Assembly (NCBI GenBank): GCA_951640165.1 | Contig: OX621255.1 | Coordinates: 31,284,001-31,348,000 of the forward strand | Length of the DNA stretch: 64,000 nt | Source of the DNA: Pseudoips prasinana | Taxonomy: Eukaryota > Arthropoda > Insecta > Lepidoptera > Nolidae | Reading direction: 5' to 3' | In this document: positions 42,641 to 53,969 of the stretch, piece by piece | Layout: the number at the start of each line of letters is the position of its first letter | Numbering within the stretch: position 1 is the stretch's first letter | The notes under the pieces: model-generated | Told to the model about the DNA's origin: nothing | What the model saw: the letters and a program-made list of their open reading frames with translations, nothing else | Databases searched by the model: none | Translations under genes and position numbers: made by a program

Positions 42641-43724
42641 TAAGAGTTTGTCTGTAGTTTGAACCTAGTCCCTATATCCTTCAGTTTTAAATGAAACCTG
42701 CACCGTAACTCAGCACTCTTCTCTTCCGTTCCATTCGACCGTTTGTATAACCGGACCGGTTGTTTAGATTCACTATATGCCAGAGTTGTCCCTGGCATCA
42801 TTTTAGAGAAAAAGAGGAGGGGCAAACACGTGCGAAATATCGATGCTATCAGTTGTAAAATACAAAAAATTCAAATGTGTTCTTTTAACATATTAATACT
42901 TTCAAATTGTCATAATCAATAGGGGTCCCTAAAATAAGTAATGGTACCTAACACATTATACCTTGATATGGCTAACTAGGTCCTAACATAATATTCTTCT
43001 ATTGTATTGTTTGTATTCAATTAAATCTTTATTACAATCGTGTGTACAATGATCTTACATATCACAAGTTTCAACATGACACCTTGTTAGGGCACGGCAA
43101 CATTAAATAATTAATAACAATTTCAATAAACATGCAATTTTCAAAGTATAGGTAGTTATGTCAAAACATTATAACAATATCTATTCTATTTTAATAGTAT
43201 AGTTAATTTAGCTGATATTTTTCTGTTTCTTATAAGTTAAGTTAATTATGTAATATGTATTTCTTCTATTATTAATTATGATATATGTAGCATATAATTA
43301 ATAAGTTGTAAATTTAAATTCCATAAAATAGGATTATTATTTGAAATAATTTATATACCCTATACATAATTATATACAATACTAACCTACTTACATTATT
43401 TAATTTTTGTCATTATAATGTATTCACAATAATGAATACAATCTCAATAAAACTTGTTCAAATCAACGGTAACAGTGAAACCTATCAGCCTCCAGAGCCT
43501 TACCAAAATTAAAATCTGTTTGAACATAAAATTGAGATTTTACATTGTAATTGAATTCAGTTGGATTTCGATTGGTGTTTGAGTAGGGAAATTGGTCAGG
43601 TGCAAAAGTGGAATATAAAAAGCCAGTTCAAGTCGAGCCTTGTTTTATTTGGTTCCCGTACCTAGAAATAATATGAGAGAGATTGTGGAAGTAAAATGTT
43701 TAAGCGTGAAGTTAGCAACTTAGA
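42641..43724. other. No gene recognised; possible LINE 3' end at 43010-43110
   Basis: 43020-43100 (TTAAATCTTTATTACAATCG, CTTACATATCACAAG) resembles the minus-strand end of a CR1-type LINE. The rest is AT-rich and unassigned. Confidence 0.4.
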
Positions 43725-44352
43725 AAATAATAGTAATATCCTGGTACATTATTCACAGACGGCCATCTGATCCCAAACTGAGCAGAGCTTGTACAGACGC
43801 CAGCACATCGAGTTACCCCAATTTGTCATATTTCTTTTAAACAACATGTAACGTAATTAACGCACACCCTTATACACCCCAATTAGAATATTATGTTGTA
43901 ATCATAATACATAATACATACACTGATTTTTTTATTTAACCTGTATATGCATTGTTATTTACTAAATTACTTTCTTGGAATATAGTTTATTTTTCTTTAT
44001 TTTGTATTGATTGATGGAATTTGTATGAATACAAATAAAACTGCGATTATAAAAGTCTTATTACTTCGACTTACGATCCATTTCAATTTGTTTTGACTAA
44101 TTATGGTTTAATATGACAATAATTTCCGTAGATTTAATTATTTTAGAATAAAACATTACCTATATTAAAAATGATATAAATCGATTCAGTAAACGATTCT
44201 GAACAAACTATTTTCAGGATGTGCGTTAATTAAGTTACATGTTGTAAATTTTCAACTTTATCACATAAGTATAAGGTGCTGGCGTCTGTACTATGGAAAG
44301 CAGATAACTGATATACCTCTATTTCATATACTATTTTTCTTTTGTAAATAAA
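43725..44352 (-). mobile_element. SINE-B split by a 493-bp transposon
   Basis: 43725-43794 (ATATCCTGGTACATTATTCA...GAGCTTGTAC) and 44288-44352 (GTACTATGGAAAGCAGATAA...TTTTCTTTTGTAAATAAATA) are contiguous in other SINE-B copies (…GCTTGTACTATGGAAA…). Confidence 0.88.
43795..44287. mobile_element. Non-autonomous DNA transposon with GTAC target duplication
   Basis: Ends AGACGCCAGCAC and GTGCTGGCGTCT are exact inverted repeats of 12 bp. A subterminal inverted pair AACATGTAACGTAATTAACG / complement of TGCGTTAATTAAGTTACATGTT follows. GTAC is duplicated at 43791-43794 and 44288-44291. The interior is AT-rich and non-coding. A 4-bp duplication other than TTAA is uncommon; superfamily not assigned. 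Confidence 0.85.
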
Positions 44353-44495
44353 TATGTACGGGCCGCCCGCCCGGTTAGTGTGGTTGATAGATACTTGCAC
44401 GCCGCAGGTCGTGGGTTCGATTTTCTCCCGAGACAGATTTTTGTGTGCACCAACATGTCTGATTGTCCTGAGTCTGAGTATAATTATCTTTAAAA
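44353..44495 (+). mobile_element. SINE-B head copy, plus strand
   Basis: CGGTTAGTGTGGTTGATAGA and GTGGGTTCGATTTTCTCCC (B-box), GTGTGCACCAACATGTCTGA and GTCCTGAGTCTGAG. Confidence 0.75.
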
Positions 44496-45102
44496 AAATA
44501 TGCACTGTGTATCGCTGTCAACAAGCAAACTGCAAAAAGGAAGAAAGATAGGCTAAATTGCCATTTTTCCATTTGTGAGTAGTGAAACGTTGAAAAAGTC
44601 CTATGTGAGTCACAAGTCCTTAGACTACGGTAACCACTGATAATTAAGCGAGTATGCTTGTTTGCCGTGTTTGCTAACTAATGCAGTTAACATAAAACAA
44701 ACCAAAACTCTAACAAGGTTTTCAGGTGCGTTTGTGGACTTGAAATGAGAGCAATAAATAAAGAAACTTGGTAAGGCACAGTCTAGAAAATGCAATCATC
44801 TAAAAATATAAGACCTTTCACTACACATTGCAAAAGGTCCATATGATAGTCAGGTACCCTGACTCATTTAGTGGCCATAGGCGACCGTAAGCTGCTAGGT
44901 CAAGGTAATTATATGAGAGACCACCATACTGGTCTAATTTTGTTTATTTCTGAACAGCTCCGTAATTCCGAGGGTACGTTAAACTTGGTAGGGTGCTTGA
45001 TTGGTTTGGGATGCAGTCAGTCAACAGATATCGACATGTCCGAGGTACAGTATACTTGAAGAAAATAGTGTGGGCCTTTATGTTACTGCACTGTATTTGA
45101 GG
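44496..45102. other. No gene recognised; weak SINE-E-like segment at 44880-45000
   Basis: CTGAACAGCTCCGTAATTCC then GAGGGTACGTTAAACTTGGT loosely matches the SINE-E body. Otherwise unassigned. Confidence 0.4.
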
Positions 45103-45487
45103 GGTTTAATAATAATAATAATGTCCTCCTAGCCAAATTTCGGCCAAGGCGGCCGGTCTAAATAAAGATTAGCCATCTGCGCGGGACATATTGATAGTGC
45201 TCAAGTGTGTGCGCAAACACAGGACCACTTTCTATTCCATCACTCTCATGATCCGTTGGGACGCCTAGGCGACACGACCAGAAAGAGGTCAGGCACAGGA
45301 CCGACGGCTTTACGTGATCTCCGAGGCACGGGAGTATAATACCACCAACTTCCAGACTTCGGGCTGATGCTGAGAATTTTTTCTTTTTTACAGAAAAGTC
45401 CCAAAATCACTTTTTGCCTGACCCGGGATTTGAACTCAGGACCTCGTTCTCTGCGGGTGAACACGCTACCGCTAGACCAACGAGGCA
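45103..45487 (-). mobile_element. SINE-D copy 2
   Basis: GTCCTCCTAGCCAAATTTCG, CTTTCTATTCCATCACTCTC, GATCTCCGAGGCACGGG and GGGATTTGAACTCAGGACCT, near-identical in order to 27024-27405. Confidence 0.8.
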
Positions 45488-45524
45488 GTCACTAAAAATA
45501 CAATAATAAGCACAATAATATACA

Positions 45525-45770
45525 CAGATGCTCTCAGCGGTCCGTATGTGATTGGCGAGGTCAAGCAATTAGGCTCGCAGTCAGTCTATAGATGGGTGAC
45601 CGCCAAAGTGGTTTAATTTCTGAGCGTCTCCATGCTTCGGAGGGCACGTTAAGCTGTCGGTCCCGGGTGAAGCCATTAGGGAACACTCGTTAAGCCATGT
45701 CAGAGGCCTACTGGGCGGCTTGAACAACTGACACGGTAACCACTGCCCACATGATAAATAATAATAAATA
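45525..45770 (+). mobile_element. SINE-E copy 2
   Basis: GTATGTGATTGGCGAGGTCA, CTCCATGCTTCGGAGGGCAC and ACGGTAACCACTGCCCACAT, paired with 36045-36290. Confidence 0.55.
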
Positions 45771-45924
45771 GATATGGAGTGGGCTGGCTTAGCCAATTCA
45801 GCAACAAAGACAAACCATGCTGTTTTTAACTGATTTTTAAAAAGTACCTACCTACCTATATTTAACCAAATATAATATCGATTAAACTTGTTAGTAACGA
45901 AAGTAGTAGTTAGTAGTTTGACGG

Positions 45925-46162
45925 GTGTGTTGGCGTGGTTGGCAAATGCTTGCTTTTCACGCCGCAGGTCGTGGGTTCGATTCCCACTCAGGACAGATAT
46001 TTGTGTGCATGAACATGTCTGTTTGTCTTGAGTCTGGCTGTAAATATCTATATAAGTATGTATTTACAAAAGAAAAGTAGTATATCAGTTATCTGGTTTT
46101 CATAGTTCAAGCTCTGCTTAGTTTGCGATCACATGGCCGTTTGTAAAAGATGTCCAAGGAAG
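45925..46162 (+). mobile_element. SINE-B, full-length
   Basis: Head GTGTTGGCGTGGTTGGCAAA, B-box GTGGGTTCGATTCCCAC, body GCATGAACATGTCTGTTTGT and tail ATGGCCGTTTGTAAAAGATG. Confidence 0.87.
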
Positions 46163-46270
46163 TAAAAAAATATAACAAACCTTTTATTGACCTTCAATTT
46201 GGGAGTTACGACGACACAAATAGATTAAGGCACTGGTCGGCTTGAAACTTACAAAATAACTCTTTTGTCG

Positions 46271-46528
46271 GACGGTCACCGTTGCCTAGTTGGTAGTGCT
46301 CCTGCCTACGAAGCTGGTGGTCCCGGGTTTGAATCCCGGTAAGTGCAAATATATGTGTGATGAGCACGAATATTTGTTTCTGAGTCATGGATGTCTTCTA
46401 TGTATATAAGTATTTATCTATCTATAAAAGTATGTATATCGTCGCCTGGTACCCATAGTACAAGCTTCGCTTAGTTTGGGGCTAGGATGATCTGTGTGAC
46501 ATTGTCCCTAGATATTATTATTATTATT
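46271..46528 (+). mobile_element. SINE-A, full-length
   Basis: GACGGTCACCGTTGCCTAGT head, a diverged B-box GGGTTTGAATCCCGG, and tail GTCCCTAGATATTATTATTA. Confidence 0.9.
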
Positions 46529-46800
46529 TGTCAAAAACTGGGATCAAAGACATTGTTCATTGTATAACACGATAAATATGACCTACCATTCTTTTTAACC
46601 TGTGGTCTCTAAAAGTTGCAACTGGATATTCGCCAAAGCAATTAATTCAGTTGGCTCTGAATTAAAAGATAAGTGAATTTCTGTGGAAACACGGCAAATG
46701 GCAGAGGTGTGGTGTTTATAGATTAACATATTGCTTTCTTTTTAGAGGTTTTCAACTCCAAAGTTAACTTTAGTGGTGTAAAAGCTTTTTGCAATTGAAT
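46529..46800. other. No gene recognised
   Basis: Spacer between two oppositely oriented SINE-A copies; unassigned. Confidence 0.4.
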
Positions 46801-47055
46801 ATAATAATAATAATAATAATATCTGGGGACACAAATCATTCTAGCCCCAAACTAAGCAAAGCTTGTACTATGGGTACTAGGCGACGATATACATACTTAT
46901 ATAGATAAATAAATATTTATATACATAGAAAACATCCATGACTCCGAAACAAATATTCGTGCTCATCACACAAATATTTGCACTTACCGGGATTCGAACC
47001 CAGGACCACCAGCTTCGTAGGCAGGGGCACTACCAACTAGGCTACGGTGACCGTC
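46801..47055 (-). mobile_element. SINE-A, full-length, minus strand
   Basis: (ATA)n, CCCCAAACTAAGCAAAGCTT, CCGGGATTCGAACCCAGG (B-box complement) and AGGCTACGGTGACCGTC. Confidence 0.9.
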
Positions 47056-47315
47056 AGAGATATGGAGATGGTTTGGATGTGTCAAAGATTTACATAAGAA
47101 GTATACTTGGACTGTGTGAATAGTACAACCGGAAGGCGAAGATCTCACCGAACATTATATGGCCAAGTTTGTTAGTACTGAAGAAAGTCCAGGCCACAAG
47201 TACCAAAAACAGGCAACCATGTATGAAGAATATAATGAGAGTAATCGAGGCAAAAGAGGGGTGCAAGGATCGTGACGACTGAGAAACGGGCGTGAGTCTG
47301 TGTATGGACATCGGA
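47056..47315 (+). pseudogene. Decayed LINE C-terminal remnant (family at 54.1 kb)
   Basis: AGTATACTTGGACTGTGTGA, TACAACCGGAAGGCGAAG and CAACCATGTATGAAGAATAT align with 36340-36480 but contain stops and deletions. Confidence 0.65.
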
Positions 47316-47324
47316 GCACTCGTA

Positions 47325-47532
47325 CTATAATAATATCCTGGGACATTATTTACATAAAGCCATCTGAAAAATTAAGCAGAGCTTATACTATGGAAACCAC
47401 ATATACTACTTTTATTATGTAAATACATACTTATATAGATAATTACACCCAGACTCAGGACAAATAGACATGTTCATTCACGCAAATATTTGTCCTGGGT
47501 GGGAAACGAACCCACGACTTCTGGCAAGAAAG
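47325..47532 (-). mobile_element. SINE-B, minus strand
   Basis: ATATCCTGGGACATTATTTA, CTTATACTATGGAAACCACA, ACAAATAGACATGTTCATTC and GGGAAACGAACCCACGAC (B-box complement). Confidence 0.82.
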
Positions 47533-47782
47533 GCAATATATATATTACGGTCAGCGCAGTGAAGAATTCCTATTCCTATTCCTAGAAGACCTATTCCATC
47601 TCATTGTAAGAGGAGGGCCTTGCCCTGTAGTGGGACGGTGAGGCTGCATCATGATTTAAGACCAGGCACATGTTGCCTGCACGTAAGTGGTGTGTACGTT
47701 TTAGGAAAATAATAATATAGTAATACAGCTGTCCCGCGTGCATAGTAGAACTTTTAGTACGTCAGATAAGGGTGCCTTTCCA
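47533..47782. other. RTE-like tail fragment at 47610-47665
   Basis: GGGCCTTGCCCTGTAGTGGG then ACGGTGAGGCTGCATCATGAT resembles a second RTE-type LINE terminus. The rest is unassigned. Confidence 0.4.
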
Positions 47783-48229
47783 ACAGAGATGTGCTATGCA
47801 GCTATGCTTCGAGACTGTAAAAGCGAAGCTACGAAACTATGTGACCGTTTCCACTGATGCTAAACTATGTAGAGGTGCGATTAAGATCTACTATGAAGAT
47901 GCACCGCCACAAAGTAGTTGCACGAGGAATGCGTAGCTCGAACTATGTGATGTATCGATAGTAGAGAAGCAGCAAGGGGAGAGGCGCTCACGCATCCTGC
48001 CGTGCCGGCGACTCGTATAGTTCATTTCTATTGTAGGTACTCTGCTCTGCACATAGCAGGCATCCATAGCACACATCCACGGCACACACCCATAGCACGC
48101 AACTATCCATATAAAAAATATATCTTAGTTGAATCCGTTTCCACCAGTGCTAAGCTATGTGCACCAATGCATATTATTGGTGGATATCAAACGCATCCAT
48201 AGCAACGTAGCATAGCACATCCCTGGGGC
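47783..48229. mobile_element. hAT-like MITE with CAGAGATGTGCTATGC ends
   Basis: The left end CAGAGATGTGCTATGC and the right end GCATAGCACATCCCTG are near-perfect inverted repeats. The interior is non-coding with several TAGC(A/G)CA-type repeats. The CAGRG terminus suggests hAT. No clear 8-bp duplication, possibly because the next MITE is inserted at its right edge. Confidence 0.6.
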
Positions 48230-48470
48230 TCTACCGGCTAAGTCGCTGAACATCGTTTTCGTGAATGGCGTTCAAATAAATAAAGGTTAAAAATTACTTA
48301 ATCAATCGTTAAATCGGCTTCCATGAGCAAAGGTGACGTCATAAATGGTCCGGAATCGATCGTCAACGTTGAAGCCGATTTAACAATTGATTAAGTCATT
48401 TTTAATCTTTATTTATTTGAACAACATTTAAGAAAACGATGTTCTGTGACTAAGCCGGTAGAGTCCCTGG
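48228..48470. mobile_element. Foldback MITE with about 100-bp arms, copy 2
   Basis: Same arms as 26545-26785 (CTCTACCGGCTAAGTC, AAATAAATAAAGGTTAAAAA), but the central spacer is in the opposite orientation (GGTGACGTCATAAATGG). Confidence 0.75.
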
Positions 48471-48516
48471 TGGAAAAGCAGCTTATGAGTCGTTTATCAT
48501 TTTAATTATATAACGT

Positions 48517-51500
48517 AGTGAACCTTAGTGGCTGTGTGGTGACGGCCTAGAGAATATCACCACCCCCTCTCATCCCGTGGGGGGACGTAGAAGTCGTCCC
48601 GAGGGAATATATACCAGAGAATGGCGTTCTTATGAGTACCAATTTCTACCTTACTGCGATCGCCAACCCGTTTGCCAAGCGTGGCGATTATGGCAGATCC
48701 CCTCAAATGAAGGACACAATTAAACCGCGGCCCCCAGTTCCCGGCAGCCCTGCTATTCCCAGCCGTGGTAACAGCCGTGGTTACGGCAGGGCAGGGGGTG
48801 CTAAGAATCCCCGGCAGATTCCGCGTTACCAAAACCGACGACCTCTGGCCCTGGCAACATACAACACACGCACACTGCGGACCGACGAGAAGATGATCGA
48901 ACTGGAGGAAGAATTGAGCAGGTTACATTGGGACATAATAGGATTATCTGAAGTCCGAAGAGAGGGGGAGGACACGATAATCCTGAAATCCGGGAATCTG
49001 TTCTATTTCCGGGAAGGCGACCAACTGTCCCAAGGTGGTGTTGGGTTCATAGTCCACAAGTCCCTCGTACACAACATAGTGAAAATCGAGAGTGTGTCGA
49101 CTAGGGTTGCGTACCTTATACTCAGAATTACCAAGCGGTATTCGTTGAAGGTCATACAGGTTTACGCGCCGACTTCGACGCACTCCGACGATGAGGTTGA
49201 GGTCATGTATGAGGATATTTCTAGAGCCATACATACCTCGAACTCTTATTTCACTGTGGTCATGGGGGACTTTAACGCGAAGCTGGGTAAACGATTCGGG
49301 AATGAGCTGAAAGTGGGGCAATTTGGAACTGGAGACCGGAATCCCCGGGGCCAAATGTTGGCCGACTTCATGGAGAAGGAGGGACTCTTTATGATGAACT
49401 CCTTTTTCAAGAAGTCGGAAAACCGCAAATGGACCTGGGTAAGCCCCGATGGTAAAACAAAAAACGAGATAGACTTTATCTTGTCGACGAGTAGACAGGT
49501 GTTCAATGACGTCTCAGTGATCAATATGGTTAAAACCGGGAGCGATCACAGACTGGTCAGAGGCTCATTGAACCTAAATGTCAAGCTCCAGAGGTCCCGA
49601 CTGATAAAGTCTACGCTCCGACCTTTACCCATCCACATCCAAAACCCTGAACCCTTTCAGCTCGAACTGCAAAACCGTTTCGAATGCCTAGCAGATTGCG
49701 AGGAAGTGGACTCAAACCATGACAGGCTCGTAGAAGCTGTCCATACGGCTGGGTCTAAGGTCTTCAAGGCCCACCGTACAAACAGAACCAAAAAGATCTC
49801 TGATTATACCCTGCAGCTTATGGACGAAAGACGGAAAATGGTTCTGACATCCTCTGATGATGCTACCAGATACCGGCAGCTCAACAGACAGATCTCAAAG
49901 TCTTTGACTCGCGACACGCGCCAATTTAATACAAATTGTATTAAAGAAGCCATTGAGCGGAACAAAGGCTCTAAAGTGTTTGCAAGAGAACTGTCTGTTG
50001 GACAGAGCCAACTGACGAAGCTGAAGACTGAGGATGGCAGAATCGTCACGTCTAAACCTGAGTTGCTGGGAGAGATCGAGAGGTTCTATGGACAGCTGTA
50101 TGCGAAAACCCAGTCACCTGTCGATAGTTGTGCCTCAGATCCCAGAGCACGACTAACCCAACACTTCACCGACGACATCCCGGACGTCAGCCTGTGCGAG
50201 ATTAGAATGGCTCTCGAACAGCTTAAGAACAACAAGGCGCCTGGTGATGATGGAGTTACGGCAGAGCTTCTGAAGGCGGGTGGTACACCAATACTACGGG
50301 CCCTTCAGAAGTTATTTAACTCCGTCATACTAGAAGGTCAAACGCCAAAAGCATGGCACAGGGGTGTGGTGGTGCTCTTCTTCAAAAAGGGCGATAAAAC
50401 CCTCTTGAAGAATTACAGACCCATCACACTGCTGAGCCATGTTTACAAGTTGTTTTAGAGGGTCATTACGAATCGTCTCGCACGCAGGTTTGACGACTTC
50501 CAGCCTCCCGAACAAGCCGGTTTCCGTAAAGGCTTTAGTACCATAGACCACATACATACGCTGCGGCAGGTTATACAGAAGACCGAAGAGTATAACCAGC
50601 CATTATGCTTAGCGTTTGTGGACTATGAGAAAGCCTTCGATTCGATCGAAACATGGGCCGTACTGAGGTCTCTCCAAAGGTGCCAAATCGACTACCGGTA
50701 TATCGAGGTGTTAAAGTGTTTGTACGAAAACGCCACTATGTCAGTGCGACTCCAGGTCCAGAACTCGAAACCTATCCACTTGCAGCGAGGTGTGAGACAG
50801 GGAGATGTTATATCTCCGAAACTGTTCACCGCTGCATTGGAAGATGTCTTCAAGCTTCTGGACTGGAAAGGCTTTGGCATCAATGTCAATGGCGAGTACA
50901 TCACCCACCTTCGATTTGCCGACGATATAGTAGTCATGGCTGAGACCCTTGACGACCTCGGTACAATGCTCGATGGCCTCAGCAGAGTCTCTCAACAAGT
51001 GGGTCTGAAAATGAACATGGATAAGACGAAAATTATGTCAAACATCCATGTTGCACCCACTCTAGTTAAGGTTGGAGACTCTGCACTCGAAGTTGTAGAG
51101 AACTATATTTACCTAGGACAGACCATCCAACTAGGTAGGTCCAACTTCGAGAAGGAGGTCAATCGTAGAATCCAACTCGGCTGGGCAGCGTTCGGGAAGC
51201 TACGTAATATCTTCTCGTCCCAAATACCGCAGTGTCTCAAGTCGAAAGTCTTCGACCAGTGTGTGTTGCCAGTGATGACTTACGGAACAGAGACGTGGTC
51301 GCTAACTATGGGCCTTATCAGGCGGCTCAAGGTCACCCAAAGAGCAATGGAAAGGGCTATGCTTGGAGTTTCCCTGCGAGATCGAATCAGAAATGATGAG
51401 ATCCGCAGGCGAACCAAAGTCACCGACATAGCCCTAAGAATTGCCAAGCTGAAGTGGCAGTGGGCAGGGCACATAGCTCGTAGAGCCGACGGCCGCTGGG

Positions 51501-51705
51501 GCAGAAAGGTTCTCGAGTGGCGACCACGAACCGGAAGACGCAGCGTGGGCAGGCCCCCTACAAGATGGACCGATGATCTTGTGCGGGTCGCTGGAAAACG
51601 CTGGATGCGGATAGCGCAAGACCGGCAATTGTGGAGATCTTTGAAGGAGGCCTTTGTCCAGCAGTGGACGTCTTTCGGCTGATATGATGATGATGAGTGA
51701 ACCTT
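48517..51705 (+). mobile_element. Full-length RTE-clade LINE with 10-bp target duplication
   Basis: AGTGAACCTT occurs at 48517-48526 and 51696-51705. The 3,169-bp element between has a 5'UTR of about 105 bp, one long ORF (endonuclease plus RT) and a very short 3' tail ending in (GAT)n. This compact structure without poly(A) is the RTE pattern. Fragments of this family occur at 7005, 22270, 23685, 26485, 35795, 57090 and 62640. Confidence 0.92.
48632..51682 (+). pseudogene. RTE endonuclease-reverse transcriptase with one nonsense codon
   Basis: One frame runs 1,016 codons from ATG 48632 to the stop at 51680-51682, interrupted only by TAG at 50456-50458. Endonuclease motifs: [17 protein letters not shown] (catalytic Glu), [23 protein letters not shown] and GSDHRLV. 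RT motifs: [30 protein letters not shown] followed by the stop, then FRKGFSTIDHI, FVDYEKAFDSIE, GVRQGDVISPKLF, RFADDIVVMA (catalytic FADD) and NYIYLGQTI. The stop falls where related RTs usually have Glu, consistent with GAG to TAG. It truncates the protein in the palm domain. The start codon could be slightly different, but conserved sequence begins by residue 65. Confidence 0.9.
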
Positions 51706-51930
51706 CTGTACGTACATCTGCACTCTGTGTTTACTGACACCACCATGTCGCCATAACAAATCTCTTCAATAGGAAAAGCCTATAACTTAATACCCTTTAT
51801 CATTTTTTATGACTCATCGATACTATTTTCTCTCTGGCAGGAAATAAAACTATTTTTCTTTGTTTATAGATAACGCACGTACTAGGTCAATAAATAAAGC
51901 GATTATATCGCGGGCAACGAAGTGCACCCC
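51706..51930. other. No gene recognised
   Basis: Short stretch between the RTE and the AT microsatellite. Confidence 0.4.
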
Positions 51931-51932
51931 GT

Positions 51933-52012
<80 letters not shown>
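51931..52012. repeat. (TA)n microsatellite, about 40 units
   Basis: Uninterrupted TA repeat abutting a SINE-C relic at its right. Confidence 0.95.
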
Positions 52013-52015
<3 letters not shown>

Positions 52016-52112
52016 CTTATGGTTCACACAAATAGTTTCTTCTACGAGGAGTGAAACCGTAACATGAGGCTATTGATGTAGAAGCGAGGTAGCTAGCTAT
52101 CTTATCCATTGC
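52013..52112 (-). mobile_element. SINE-C relic
   Basis: CTTATGGTTCACACAAATAG and GAGGAGTGAAACCGTAACAT, then AGAAGCGAGGTAGCTAG, resemble the minus-strand SINE-C of 38941. Confidence 0.5.
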
Positions 52113-52189
52113 CATGACTTGGGAACCTTCTATTAGCCTGACTATACCATTTATAAAGACTAGCATCGTAGTATTTTTTTATATATATG

Positions 52190-52430
52190 AGAGGGTGACA
52201 AACGAGCAAGTGGGTCACCTGGTAAGTGATCACCACCGCCCATGGACACTCACAACACCAGAGGAATTGCGAGTGCGTTGCCGGCTTACTTACACGCAGA
52301 AACACAACATTCAAATTGTTAATGTTATTATAAAGGAATGTTTTCTGTAAGGTGGAGGTACTTCCCCAGTCGGGCTGCTCTTTGAGCGATTGAACGCTAT
52401 GCCCTCCTTCTCTAAGTTGTCTCTAGTTGC
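52190..52430 (-). mobile_element. Jockey/CR1-type LINE 3' end
   Basis: CGAGCAAGTGGGTCACCTGG, CACAACACCAGAGGAATTGC, CTGTAAGGTGGAGGTACTTC and ATGCCCTCCTTCTCTAAG. Confidence 0.7.
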
Positions 52431-52540
52431 GGCACTTCTGGTTTTGCAAATGTCTATGGGTGGCGGTGATCACTTACCATCAGGTGACCTGCTTGCTCAT
52501 TTGCATTACTTTGCTACAAAAACAACAAAAATATTCTCCA
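52431..52540 (+). mobile_element. Jockey/CR1-type LINE 3' end, opposite orientation
   Basis: CAAATGTCTATGGGTGGCGG then TGATCACTTACCATCAGGTG and GCTTGCTCATTTGC; head-to-head with the preceding copy. Confidence 0.65.
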
Positions 52541-53041
52541 CCTACTCCATACATTTCCGTTTCTTAATTCAATTACACTTCTTGGCTGTATTTTCTAAAG
52601 TTGTTTCACACGAATAAATACGATATATTATGAGGTAAGAAAAATGTTCTACGTTTGTGAAAATACTACCGCCACTAGTTCACGCTCTGTAAGACAGATG
52701 GCGTTCTTTACGTGCGCACTCCGTTTCACATATTAATAGGGTTGCCACCGTAGAGGTAAAAGATTTTATTTATTAACTGCATAAATAAAGATCGCTCCTA
52801 TGGCGCAGTGGTATGCGCCTCGTGTTTCATTTTCAGCTCCCACACAGTCCGGCCATTGAAGTACGATTTATTATAGTACCGCTGTCATCCAGTGGGGATA
52901 CGGCTAACGGCTACGGACAACGGGACTACATCGATTCTTCTGGGCTCAATTGCAACTACCGAGGCGCAGTTTATTAGATTATAGATATTTATTTATTTGC
53001 CGTAAATGTTGGTACAAATAAATGAGGACCTAACATTAAAA
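52541..53041. other. Mostly unassigned; possible tRNA-headed SINE at 52795-52990
   Basis: GCTCCTATGGCGCAGTGGTA resembles a pol III A-box head; the following 150 bp end GAGGCGCAGTTTATTAGATT. Single copy in this window, so the SINE call is weak. Confidence 0.35.
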
Positions 53042-53067
53042 CAAATAATAATAATAATATCTAGGGA

Positions 53068-53969
53068 CAATAATAATAATAATAATAAAACTTTTATTTC
53101 GGGTGGCATAGACCCATATAAAACTTAACCTAGTAAAAACAGTACGGTACACGCTTATTTGCTATGACTCGCTACACCAACACAAGTCATGACCCAGTGA
53201 TTTTGAAAGGGACAGTCGAAACGTACAGCAATTGCGTTCAGAATGCTGTTGTTGCTACCCCGCATACGGGTCAGCAGAGAAGCTGCTTTTTTACGCATGA
53301 TGGCCTGGAAACCATCAGTGCGTGCTTCAGCAAACATCCCAGATGCGCTGCACCTCCACGGCAGACCCAACAACATTCTGAACGCATTGTTGTACTGAGT
53401 GCGCAGGGCTCTGTAGGCTCGCTGCGTATATCTCACCCACAGGCCGCTTGAGTAGAAGGACTGGCAATAAGCTTTGAATAGCGTAACTTTCACTTCTCTC
53501 GTGCACCGTGCAAACCTGCGGGCAAGCATATTAGCTCTCACCGCCAGAGCCCTGCGCTCCCGCTCAATGTCCTCATCGTCCTTGAGGTCACTTGTTACAA
53601 TGTGACCCAGATATTTGAATTTTTGAACCTGCTTTAGGGCTATTCCATTGAGAAATACAGGAGGCACATGGGTTGGCTGTTGTCTGCCAGATTTAAATAT
53701 TAAAATTTCACTCTTTTTTGAGTTATATTGTAATCCATGCGCCTCCGCGTACTTCTCACAAATAGACAATAATTTCCGTAGCCCGCTTATGGAGGGGCTC
53801 AGCAGCACCATATCGTCTGCATAGCTAATATTGTTAAAACAAGTGTCATCAATGTGGCAGCCGACATGTGTGCTGCTGAGCCGCTCGACAAGCTGGTTAA
53901 CATAAATGTTAAATAAAACAGGAGAACTCAGACCACCCTGCCTAACGCCACATTCCAATTTATACTCAT
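53068..53969 (-). mobile_element. LINE, heavily 5'-truncated, (TTA)n tail
   Basis: The 3' end is (AATAAT)n on plus at 53068-53090, next to AAAACTTTTATTTCGGGTGG. The insert contains only the last RT blocks. Its 5' junction is at about 53970, within the SINE. Confidence 0.75.

Noticed and set aside
43791..44291. piggyBac element
   Set aside because: The target duplication is GTAC, not TTAA, and the ends lack piggyBac CCY termini.
52010..52054. Ile-Tyr repeat peptide
   Set aside because: Translation of a TA microsatellite.
53164..53451. Plus-strand 95-codon frame
   Set aside because: Antisense shadow of the LINE reverse transcriptase.
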